Assembly (NCBI GenBank): GCA_028718045.1
Contig: JAQUMQ010000107.1
Location: 1-5,610 of the forward strand
Direction: 5' to 3'
DNA from: Actinomycetota bacterium
Lineage (GTDB): Bacteria > Actinomycetota > Humimicrobiia > Humimicrobiales > Humimicrobiaceae
DNA: 5,610 bases
Below, piece by piece: positions 1 through 5,481 of this stretch. Each line of letters begins with the position of its first letter. The first letter of the stretch is position 1. A model generated the notes under the pieces. It saw only the letters and a list, made by a program, of their open reading frames with translations, made no database searches and was not told the origin of the DNA. The position numbers and the translations under genes were made by a program.

Positions 1-561
1 CATTACCGAAGATGCTTTAGCCGAAATTTTGAAATTATAAAATTTCATATTCTCAAAAAATCTTACATATTCCAGAGTGCTTTCTATCATTGCCGTTAAA
101 TAATCGTTCTCATATTTTCTTAAATATTTTTTATCCACCGATCCTGAGTTTACGCCTATCCTTATGCAGGCACCGGTTTGTTTTGCTTTTTTTACTATCA
201 TCGCCGTTTTCTCTAGCCCGCCTATATTCCCCGGATTTATTCTTACGCAATGTACGCCTGCTTTTAATGCAAGAAGCGCAAGCTCAAAATCAAACTGCAC
301 ATCTGCAACCAAAGGAATGTCTTTAAAAAAATTTTTCTTTATCAAGCTTGTTATATAACTTATCGAACTTTTATCCGTAAGCGCTATCCTTATAATTTCG
401 CAACCTGATTTTTTTAATTCGATTATCTCTTCCTTTAAAAGATCGAATTGGCTAAGTTTGTTTTTGGTCATCGATTGAATCAATATAGGATTGTTCGCAC
501 CTAATTTTTTGCTTCCGATTTTTATTTCTCTTGTTTTTTTTCTTGTAAGGTTAATTTTCAT
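1..561 (-). CDS. ispG: 4-hydroxy-3-methylbut-2-enyl diphosphate synthase IspG (GcpE), 5' part only
   Basis: IspG is a cytoplasmic iron-sulfur enzyme of the MEP (non-mevalonate) isoprenoid pathway that reduces methylerythritol cyclodiphosphate to HMBPP. The first 187 codons are present; the rest, including the C-terminal [4Fe-4S] cysteine domain, lies beyond the left edge. My translation starts MKINLTRKKTREIKIG and shows the family's TIM-barrel marks: PILIQSMT (25-32), SGCEIIRIA (52-60), IPLVAD (82-87), VRINPGNIGG (106-115), IRIGVNSGS (133-141) and ISAKAS (179-184). The arginines at 58, 107 and 134 are kept. Two loops differ from the usual family pattern: SMTNTxTxD reads SMTKNKLSQ, and ADIHFD reads ADVQFD, with Gln89 in place of His. 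The ATG at 559-561 is the natural family start, but no clear Shine-Dalgarno sequence precedes it. Placement after rseP is the clostridial arrangement. The assignment is secure; normal activity is less so. Confidence 0.93.
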   Translation of the reverse strand, partial: MKINLTRKKTREIKIGSKKLGANNPILIQSMTKNKLSQFDLLKEEIIELKKSGCEIIRIALTDKSSISYITSLIKKNFFKDIPLVADVQFDFELALLALKAGVHCVRINPGNIGGLEKTAMIVKKAKQTGACIRIGVNSGSVDKKYLRKYENDYLTAMIESTLEYVRFFENMKFYNFKISAKASSVM

Positions 562-696
562 ACCCGATTTATATTTTTTAAATATTTATAAATTGTCCGT
601 AAAATTATGTTTATTTTAACCAAATGAATCATTATGCCCGTTGGATTTTTAAAAAAATAAATCCACAAAATGCAATATAATTTACATGAATATGAC
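562..696. other. AT-rich intergenic gap between rseP and ispG
   Basis: This 135-nt spacer is much longer than the 1-13 nt gaps of the pyrH-frr-uppS-rseP block. It carries stop codons in the frames examined and many A/T runs. A small inverted repeat (arms 642-648 and 659-665, 10-nt A-rich loop) is present, but no T tract follows it on the minus strand, so it is not a convincing terminator. Several -10-like AT-rich hexamers precede ispG, yet none has a good -35 partner. A weak internal promoter for ispG is possible but cannot be placed. Confidence 0.6.
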
Positions 697-1752
697 TTAC
701 ATGTTATTTATGTTTATGGGTTTAATGATGTCAAAAATAAATCCGATCATAAACAATGCTATAAAAATGATTATGCCTATATTTGTATATATTTGAATTG
801 CCTTCTTACTTACAGGCTTTTTCCTTATAGCTTCTATTATCATTATTATGATATGCCCTCCATCCAAAGGAAGTAGCGGAATCAAATTGCTGAAACCAAG
901 AATCAATGATACAAGAGCGACAAGCAATACAAAACTTTGCGAACCCATTGCAGCTGATTGTTGAAAAATCGTTACTACACCTATCGGAGAAACTGGTCTG
1001 GCTTGCGAGAATGGTAGTTTGCCTGTAAAAAGCATTCCAAAAAGTTTAAAATATGTGACGATAAAATTTCCTACAAGCTTGAAGCTTTCTTTTAGCGTGC
1101 CCTTTAATCCCAAACTGGTCTTTTCAGTTTTTGGGCTTATTCCTAAATATCCTTCATTTTCTTTAACGCCCAGTTTGACTTTAATGCTTAATTCATTTCC
1201 GTTTCTTAATACCTTAAAAATCACATATTCGTTTGGATATTTTTTTACATTGATTGAAAAATCATCCCAATTTTTTATTTGCGTATCATTAAGATAAATA
1301 ATTTTATCGTTTACGCTCAGCCCATACTCTTGGGCGGGAGAGTTTTTTTCAATAAAATCAATCGTATTTGTAGGCATATAAATACCCATGCCGAAAAATA
1401 CAATAATCAAGATAATGGCAAATATGATATTCATTAATGCGCCACCGAAAATAACTGAAAACTTCACCCAAAAAGGTTTTGTATAATATGCTTTGTTTTT
1501 TGCCGCATCGGGAATTTCTTCTTCCCTATCCATTCCAGATATCTTATTGTATCCTCCTACCGGAATTGCGGAAAGACCCCATAGCGTCCCGCTTTTTGAT
1601 TTGAATTTTAAAATTTTTGGGCCCATACCTAAAAAAAATTCTTCTACGAAAATCTTATTAATTTTTGCGAAAACAAAATGTCCTAACTCATGAACGACTA
1701 TTATCATTGAAAAACCCAGTATGGCTAATATATATTGAAATATTAAGTTCAT
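697..1752 (-). CDS. rseP: RseP/RasP-type site-2 zinc metalloprotease (M50), single PDZ domain
   Basis: This is an integral membrane intramembrane protease that makes the second cut in regulated proteolysis of membrane anti-sigma factors and cleared signal peptides. With the start chosen here (351 aa), the zinc site HELGH is at 21-25 inside the first membrane helix (2-20 onward), followed by the IPVGGY region (63-68). A second helix spans about 97-121 and a single PDZ domain about 127-195. Next comes PVSPIGVV (253-260) and a third helix with NLIPLLPLDGGH (289-300), whose Asp297 is the third zinc ligand; a last helix covers 323-343. An in-frame ATG twelve codons upstream (1786-1788) is less likely: it has no ribosome-binding site, it overlaps uppS, and family members start just before the first helix. 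The ATG at 1750-1752 has GGAAAG about 11 nt upstream and begins 5 nt after the uppS stop, which suggests translational coupling. Only one PDZ domain is seen, against two in E. coli RseP. cdsA and dxr normally come just before this gene and are absent. Confidence 0.95.
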   Translation of the reverse strand: MNLIFQYILAILGFSMIIVVHELGHFVFAKINKIFVEEFFLGMGPKILKFKSKSGTLWGLSAIPVGGYNKISGMDREEEIPDAAKNKAYYTKPFWVKFSVIFGGALMNIIFAIILIIVFFGMGIYMPTNTIDFIEKNSPAQEYGLSVNDKIIYLNDTQIKNWDDFSINVKKYPNEYVIFKVLRNGNELSIKVKLGVKENEGYLGISPKTEKTSLGLKGTLKESFKLVGNFIVTYFKLFGMLFTGKLPFSQARPVSPIGVVTIFQQSAAMGSQSFVLLVALVSLILGFSNLIPLLPLDGGHIIIMIIEAIRKKPVSKKAIQIYTNIGIIIFIALFMIGFIFDIIKPININNM

Positions 1753-1757
1753 TTCTG

Positions 1758-2519
1758 CTAAATCTTTCCGAATCTTCTGTTTCTGCATTGATAACTGTAT
1801 ATGGCTTTTAAAAAATCCTCTTCTTTAAAATCAGGCCATAAGGTTTCCGTAAAATAAAGCTCGCTGTACGCAATTTGCCATAACAAAAAATTGCTGATCC
1901 TGAATTCACCGCTTGTTCTTATCAGCAAATCAGGATCGGGACTGTTTTTTGTAAAAAGCAATCTTGAAAAATATTTATCATCTATTCTTTCAATTTCTAT
2001 TTCATTATTTTTTGCTTCAATGCATGCTTCTTTCACTGCTTCAATTATTTCCTGTCTCGAACCATAATTCAATGCGATGTTCAACACCAAGTTTTCATTT
2101 TTTTTTGTAATAATTTCGGTATCTTCAAATTTTTTTAGAACTTTTTGAGGAATTGTTTTTCTGTTGCCAACAAGTACTATTTTTACGCCATTTTTCATTA
2201 GTTCTTCGAGTTCTGCCGAAACCGTCTCAAAAAACAACTCCATAAGCCCTAATACCTCGTCTGCCGGTCTTTTCCAATTTTCGCTTGAAAAAGAATATGC
2301 TGTAAGATACTTTATCCCCAAATCAGAACAAAGGCGAACAGCGTTCTCTAATGATTTGACACCTTCTCTATGGCCCGCAAGTCTGGGAAGTCCCCTTTTT
2401 GCAGCCCACCTTCCGTTTCCATCCATTATTATCGCAACGTGTATGGGAACGGGTTTTCTTTTTATCTCTTCGATTGTAAGAATTTTTGCGGATAGCTGTA
2501 AACGTGAAAATATTTTCAT
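1758..2519 (-). CDS. uppS: Isoprenyl transferase (undecaprenyl diphosphate synthase) UppS
   Basis: UppS is a cytosolic, membrane-associated cis-prenyltransferase that adds eight isopentenyl units to farnesyl diphosphate, giving C55-PP, the lipid carrier for peptidoglycan and wall polymers. With the ATG at 2517-2519 the protein is 253 aa, normal for the family. The catalytic Asp33 lies in IIMDGNGRWA (30-39). GHREG follows (49-53), then SFSSENWKRP (76-85), DPDLLIRTSGE (195-205) and RISNFLLWQ (207-215). AYSEL (217-221) and the terminal YQCRNRRFG complete the set, so all signature segments are intact. The frame stays open to a GTG at 2552, but that start lacks a ribosome-binding site and would overlap frr. 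The ATG is preceded by AGGTG (2530-2534), which overlaps the frr stop codon. The gap to frr is 13 nt and to rseP 5 nt, so the gene sits inside a tight operon. Product chain length is inferred from the family and not readable from sequence. Confidence 0.95.
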   Translation of the reverse strand: MKIFSRLQLSAKILTIEEIKRKPVPIHVAIIMDGNGRWAAKRGLPRLAGHREGVKSLENAVRLCSDLGIKYLTAYSFSSENWKRPADEVLGLMELFFETVSAELEELMKNGVKIVLVGNRKTIPQKVLKKFEDTEIITKKNENLVLNIALNYGSRQEIIEAVKEACIEAKNNEIEIERIDDKYFSRLLFTKNSPDPDLLIRTSGEFRISNFLLWQIAYSELYFTETLWPDFKEEDFLKAIYSYQCRNRRFGKI

Positions 2520-2532
2520 GTAGCTTATGCAC

Positions 2533-3090
2533 CTACACTTCCATAATTTCACTTTCTTTTTGAGTTAAAATTTTGTTTATTTTCTCGATATATTTGTCAG
2601 TAAGATTTTGCATATCGTCTTCAAGAATTTTAAGGTCGTCTTCGGTGATTTCGGCTTTCTTCTCTAATTTTTTAAAATTATCAATCCCGTCACGTCTTAT
2701 ATTTCTGATAGCAATTCTACCTTCTTCGGCAATTTTTCTTGTGATTTTCACAAGTTCCTTTCGCCGTTCCTCATTAAGCTGAGGAATGGATAATCTTATT
2801 ACCTTGCCATCATTCGAAGGATTAAGTCCAAGATCAGAAGCAAGAATTTGCTTTTCTATATCTTTTAAAAATTTAGGTTCATATGGAGAAATGACTATCG
2901 TTTTTGGATCCGGTAAACTAATGCTTGAAATATGCTTTATAGGAGTTTTCGTTCCATAATAATCAATTAAAATCCTATCCAATAAATTCACCGATGCCCT
3001 TCCCGTTCTTATACTGTTAAATTCATGGACTATCTTGTCTATAGTAGCAGCCATTTTTCTTTCATATTCCTCAAGATGTGTATCTTTAAT
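2533..3090 (-). CDS. frr: Ribosome recycling factor RRF, probable ATT start codon
   Basis: RRF acts with EF-G to split the post-termination ribosome. The first ATG (3052-3054) would give only 173 aa and lose the first half of helix 1. Reading upstream in frame adds 12 codons (IKDTHLEEYERK) back to an ATT at 3088-3090 and gives 185 aa, the length of E. coli RRF as I recall it. It aligns without gaps: Met13 and IRTGRAS (27-33) fall at the E. coli positions. ASDLGLNP (84-91), NEERRKEL (106-113) and RNIRRD (129-134, with the functional Arg132) also match. No ATG, GTG, TTG or CTG lies in the added stretch, and a TGA closes the frame at 3097-3099. GAGGTGA ends 6 nt before the ATT, and ATT begins 1 nt after the pyrH stop. 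The identity is certain. The ATT start is an inference, and a sequence error at that base (ATG read as ATT) remains possible. Confidence 0.93.
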   Translation of the reverse strand: MKDTHLEEYERKMAATIDKIVHEFNSIRTGRASVNLLDRILIDYYGTKTPIKHISSISLPDPKTIVISPYEPKFLKDIEKQILASDLGLNPSNDGKVIRLSIPQLNEERRKELVKITRKIAEEGRIAIRNIRRDGIDNFKKLEKKAEITEDDLKILEDDMQNLTDKYIEKINKILTQKESEIMEV

Positions 3091-3091
3091 T

Positions 3092-3823
3092 TTAACTCAC
3101 CTCTCTTGATATTATTGTGCCAATTTTTTCTCCCAAAACTGCATTTTTAATATTTCCGTCTTTCGTTATATTGAAAATAACTATCGGAAGATTATTGTCC
3201 ATACATAATGTGATAGCTGTTAAATCTAGCACCTTAAGGTCTTTCTTTATAACATCAAGATACGTTAATTTGTCATACTTTAAAACATCTTTGAATTTTA
3301 ACGGATCTTTATCGTATACACCATCAACTTTTGTTGCCTTAAAAATAACTTCTGCGTTAATTTCCAAAGCACGAAGCGCAGCTGCCGTATCTGTGCTGAA
3401 ATAAGGATTTCCGGTTCCGCCTGCAAAAATGACAACCCTTTTTTTTTCAAGGTGCCTTACTGCTCTTCTCCTTATAAAAGGTTCGGCTATTTCCTTCATT
3501 GTTATAGCTGACATTACCCTTGTAATAACATCTTTCTTTTCGAGTGCATCCTGTAAAGCCACGGCATTCATAACTGTGGCTATCATTCCCACATAATCAG
3601 CTGCAGCTCTTTCCATACCAAGCGCACTTGCGTTTATACCCCTCCAAAAATTTCCTCCGCCTATTACAACCGCAATTTCTATCCCGCGTTCGGTAACTTC
3701 CTTGATTTCCTGAGCTATTCTGCCCAAAATTTTAAAATCGATTCCGCAACTATATCCGTTTTCTTTCAAAGATTCACCGCTAATTTTCAGCAATATTCTT
3801 TTATATTTTATTTTCTTAGGCAT
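3092..3823 (-). CDS. pyrH: UMP kinase (uridylate kinase)
   Basis: PyrH phosphorylates UMP to UDP with ATP, in the cytoplasm, as a hexamer of the amino-acid-kinase fold; it is unrelated to eukaryotic UMP/CMP kinases. At 243 aa it has the usual length. Visible motifs are LLKISGESL (11-19, phosphate-binding Lys13 and Gly16), VIGGGNFWRG (53-62), the UMP-binding ERAAADYVGM (71-80) and FAGGTGNPYFSTDTAAALRA (133-152). The ATP-site segment KATKVDGVYDKDP (162-174) follows. The family's MxKxKYKRxLLK opening fits the ATG at 3821-3823, and an in-frame stop lies a few codons upstream. No Shine-Dalgarno sequence can be seen before this ATG, in contrast to tsf and rpsB. The gene follows tsf after 98 nt and is joined to frr by a 1-nt gap, so frr translation may depend on ribosomes finishing pyrH. 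Confidence 0.97.
   Translation of the reverse strand: MPKKIKYKRILLKISGESLKENGYSCGIDFKILGRIAQEIKEVTERGIEIAVVIGGGNFWRGINASALGMERAAADYVGMIATVMNAVALQDALEKKDVITRVMSAITMKEIAEPFIRRRAVRHLEKKRVVIFAGGTGNPYFSTDTAAALRALEINAEVIFKATKVDGVYDKDPLKFKDVLKYDKLTYLDVIKKDLKVLDLTAITLCMDNNLPIVIFNITKDGNIKNAVLGEKIGTIISREVS
3097..3103 (-). promoter_or_regulatory. Strong ribosome-binding site that points to the ATT start of frr
   Basis: The minus strand reads GAGGTGA here, a 7-base match to the Shine-Dalgarno consensus AGGAGGTGATC, inside the larger AGAGAGGTGA (3097-3106). It lies within the last codons of pyrH. The spacing to the ATT at 3088-3090 is 6 nt, which is near ideal. Spacing to the first ATG at 3052-3054 is over 40 nt, so this site cannot serve that codon. 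It is the main evidence for where frr translation begins. Confidence 0.8.
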
Positions 3824-3841
3824 ATGGGATTTTATATCTTA

Positions 3842-3870
3842 AATATAAATTTTTATCCGTAGTTTGATAA
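3842..3870 (-). promoter_or_regulatory. Possible sigma-A promoter for the pyrH-frr-uppS-rseP block
   Basis: In the 98-nt tsf-pyrH gap the minus strand shows TTATCA (3865-3870), a 17-nt spacer and TATATT (3842-3847). These are 4/6 and 5/6 matches to the -35 and -10 consensus. Transcription would begin roughly 12-15 nt before the pyrH ATG, leaving a very short leader, consistent with the missing ribosome-binding site. An overlapping TATAAA nearer the ATG lacks a good -35. The region is so AT-rich that chance matches are likely, so this is tentative. Confidence 0.3.
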
Positions 3871-3921
3871 AATTACTTTGATCCGACGATAAACAAACAA
3901 GCTGTTGAATTTAAAATATTA

Positions 3922-4524
3922 TTATATTTCTTCCCCAAGCATGAATCTGCAAAATCTTTTTATTACTATATTTTCGCCAATCTTTGCGATTGCCTGCTTA
4001 ACTAGATCATTTATTGTTATGTCATTATCTTTTACATATAGTTGATTTAAAAGGCAATTTTCTTCATAAAACTTTTTAAGTTTTCCTTGCGCAATTTTTT
4101 CAACCACACCTTCTGGCTTGCCTTCATTTAATGCTTGCTTCTTGTAAACATCCTTTTCAGCTTCAATTATTTCTGACGGAATGTCTTCGCTTGATACGTA
4201 AACAGGTGCAGCTGCGGCTATATGAAGGGCAATATTATGCACCAATTCTTTAAACTGCTCATTCCTTGCAACAAAGTCCGTTTCGCAATTCACTTCCAGT
4301 AAAACCCCTATTTTTGAGCCGGGATGTATATAGCTGTCGATAACTCCCTGGTTCGTTGTTCTGTTTGATTTTTTTGAAGCAGCCGCAAGACCTCTTTCTC
4401 TTAAAATGAGTTCTGCTTTATCCATATCTCCACAGGCTTCGGTAAGAGCTTTCTTGCATTCCATCATACCAACACCTGATTTTTCCCTTAGCTTTTTAAC
4501 CAAATCTGCTTTTATTTCTTCCAT
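3922..4524 (-). CDS. tsf: Elongation factor Ts, short form
   Basis: EF-Ts is the nucleotide exchange factor that releases GDP from EF-Tu. At 200 aa this is the short form, like that of Thermus, and lacks about 80-90 residues of the central core found in E. coli and Bacillus (about 283-293 aa). The N-terminal UBA-like domain carries VKKLREKSGVGMMECKKAL (9-27), and the EF-Tu contact motif TDFVARN lies at 82-88. After a shortened middle, the C-terminal part keeps GKPEGVVEKIAQGKLKKFYEE (135-155) and the IAKIGENIVIKRF stretch (179-191). The ATG at 4522-4524 has AGGAGA 7 nt upstream. The gene follows rpsB after 25 nt, the near-universal rpsB-tsf pair, and is probably cotranscribed from the promoter before rpsB. 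The shortening is smooth and in frame, so it is a family variant and not a damaged gene. Confidence 0.97.
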   Translation of the reverse strand: MEEIKADLVKKLREKSGVGMMECKKALTEACGDMDKAELILRERGLAAASKKSNRTTNQGVIDSYIHPGSKIGVLLEVNCETDFVARNEQFKELVHNIALHIAAAAPVYVSSEDIPSEIIEAEKDVYKKQALNEGKPEGVVEKIAQGKLKKFYEENCLLNQLYVKDNDITINDLVKQAIAKIGENIVIKRFCRFMLGEEI

Positions 4525-4549
4525 TACACACTCTCCTGTTTATATAAAA

Positions 4550-5347
4550 TTATACCCACGCTTCATCATCAGGCAAATCATCTAGCTTATCTTCGTCTTC
4601 TATCGATTTTTCGATATTTTCTTGTTCGATTTTTTCTTTTTCGATATTTTCTTTTACGGCTGCCATGTTCGAATTGCCTTCGACTATCGCTTTACTTATT
4701 ACTCCGCACATTAAATTACAAGCCCTTATGGCATCGTCATTGCCGGGGATAACATAATCGATATCATCGGGGTCGCAATTGGTGTCCGTTACCGCAATTA
4801 TGGGAATATTAAGTTTTACCGCTTCTTTGATCGCTATTTCTTCCTTATGGGGATCGATAACAAATAATGCATCGGGAAGCTTTTTCATATTCCTGATACC
4901 GCCCATATTATAATCTAATTTTTCATATTCGTTTTGAATTCCAAGAACTTCTTTTTTTGGCAATTTTTCGAATACTCCGTTTTTTTCCATGTCTTCGATC
5001 TCGTCAAGTCTTTTTATTCTTTTCGATATCGTTTCAAAATTGGTAAGCGTACCGCCAAGCCATCTGTTTTTAACATATGGCATGGCACAATTCTTAGCAT
5101 TGTTTTCGATTATATCCTGAATTTGTTTTTTTGTTCCTACGAACAAGATTGTTCCGTCGTTAAGAACCGTATTCTTTGCAAATTCATAAGCCTCTTTTAA
5201 AAGCTGTAGAGTTTGTTGAAGATCTATTATATATATGCCATTTTTTGCAGTATATATATATTTCTTCATTTTGGGATTCCATCTGCGGGTCTGATGTCCA
5301 AAATGAACACCGGCTTCAAGCAGCTGCTTGATAGTTATTTCGTCCAA
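4550..5347 (-). CDS. rpsB: 30S ribosomal protein S2, TTG start, acidic C-terminal tail
   Basis: S2 is a late-assembling protein of the small ribosomal subunit, placed between head and body near the platform, where it helps recruit S1. The 265-aa product has the family opening IKQLLEAGVHFGHQTRRWNP (6-25), NGIYIIDLQQT (36-46), FVGTKKQ (69-75) and KNRWLGGTLTNF (93-104). These are followed by PDALFVIDPHKEEIAIKEA (158-176), AVTDTNCDPDDIDYVIPGND (185-204) and DAIRACNLM (205-213). The start codon is TTG (5345-5347), with AGGAGG only 4 nt upstream; no ATG or GTG lies near and the family opening fits this codon. Residues from about 231 on form a charged tail ending in a run of Asp/Glu, with a 10-residue repeat (ENIEKEKIEQ, ENIEKSIEDE), longer than the E. 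coli protein (241 aa). Its promoter and leader lie just upstream. Confidence 0.97.
   Translation of the reverse strand: MDEITIKQLLEAGVHFGHQTRRWNPKMKKYIYTAKNGIYIIDLQQTLQLLKEAYEFAKNTVLNDGTILFVGTKKQIQDIIENNAKNCAMPYVKNRWLGGTLTNFETISKRIKRLDEIEDMEKNGVFEKLPKKEVLGIQNEYEKLDYNMGGIRNMKKLPDALFVIDPHKEEIAIKEAVKLNIPIIAVTDTNCDPDDIDYVIPGNDDAIRACNLMCGVISKAIVEGNSNMAAVKENIEKEKIEQENIEKSIEDEDKLDDLPDDEAWV
4607..4653. repeat. Short direct repeat inside the rpsB tail
   Basis: A 17-nt word occurs at 4607-4623 and again at 4637-4653, an exact period of 30 nt. Because 30 nt is ten codons, it encodes two tandem ENIEK-containing units of the acidic S2 tail. This looks like a local duplication in a low-complexity coding region and not a mobile or regulatory repeat. 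Confidence 0.75.
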
Positions 5348-5351
5348 TTTT

Positions 5352-5357
5352 CCTCCT
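5352..5357 (-). promoter_or_regulatory. Ribosome-binding site of rpsB, decides the TTG start
   Basis: A perfect AGGAGG lies 4 nt before the TTG, slightly closer than usual. A second GGAGG (minus strand of 5373-5377) lies about 20 nt further upstream in the same GGAGGAAAA context, just after the leader hairpin. That second site faces an ATT codon followed at once by a stop, so it is a decoy or standby site and not a start. Confidence 0.8.
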
Positions 5358-5361
5358 AATT

Positions 5362-5411
5362 AAATGGTTTTTCCTCCACCGCTTAAAAAATTCACCATTT
5401 TAAATGCGGTG
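5362..5411 (-). ncRNA. Candidate structured leader of rpsB mRNA (hairpin with possible pseudoknot)
   Basis: On the minus strand CACCGC (5406-5411) pairs with GCGGTG (5377-5382). After a 2-nt bulge (5404-5405), TTAAAA (5398-5403) pairs with TTTTAA (5383-5388), closing a 9-nt loop at 5389-5397. This is a 12-bp stem. The loop contains TGGT, and AAATGGT (5394-5400) is an exact complement of ACCATTT (5362-5368) just before the ribosome-binding site. A loop-downstream pseudoknot or an alternative hairpin could therefore form. S2 is known to repress its own mRNA through a leader in E. coli; an analogous role here is inference. I do not recognise it as a named RNA family. Confidence 0.5.
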
Positions 5412-5432
5412 TGTGTATTTTTTTTCTGGATG

Positions 5433-5461
5433 ATTTTAGCATAATAAAATATTTAGAGCAA
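5433..5461 (-). promoter_or_regulatory. Sigma-A-type promoter of rpsB-tsf
   Basis: The minus strand reads TTGCTC (5456-5461), a 17-nt spacer and TAAAAT (5433-5438), with an extended -10 TGC (5439-5441) directly before it. Spacing is optimal and the hexamers match the consensus well. Transcription should begin near 5425, leaving a leader of about 80 nt that contains the whole hairpin described at 5362-5411. The site lies about 20 nt past the xer stop codon, so rpsB need not depend on read-through from upstream. Confidence 0.65.
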
Positions 5462-5481
5462 ATAATATGATAATTTTTAAG

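Noticed and set aside
90..358. Plus-strand open frames opposite ispG
   Set aside because: They are antisense to a clear IspG frame, have low-complexity Phe/Leu/Ser-rich translations and resemble no family I know.
642..665. Inverted repeat TGGATTT...AAATCCA in the rseP-ispG gap as a terminator
   Set aside because: The stem is only 7 bp and AT-rich with a 10-nt loop, and no T tract follows it on the coding (minus) strand, so it does not look like an intrinsic terminator.
670..876. Plus-strand 68-codon frame over the end of rseP
   Set aside because: It is mostly antisense to rseP codons, Tyr-rich by composition, with no ribosome-binding site or recognisable motif.
1753..1788. Upstream ATG of rseP at 1786-1788
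   Set aside because: It lacks a ribosome-binding site, would overlap uppS by about 30 nt and adds a charged stretch not seen before the first membrane helix in the family.
2520..2552. Upstream GTG start of uppS at 2550-2552
   Set aside because: No Shine-Dalgarno sequence precedes it and it overlaps the frr end; the ATG at 2519 has AGGTG upstream and gives a normal length.
3052..3054. ATG at 3052-3054 as the only frr start
   Set aside because: It removes half of a conserved helix and leaves a strong, well-spaced ribosome-binding site unused; its own GAGGAA lies 12 nt away and is part of the coding stretch. A secondary start is not excluded.
3824..3921. Intrinsic terminator after tsf
   Set aside because: Only a 5-bp GTTTG/CAAAC pairing with a long loop was found, without a GC-rich stem or T tract.
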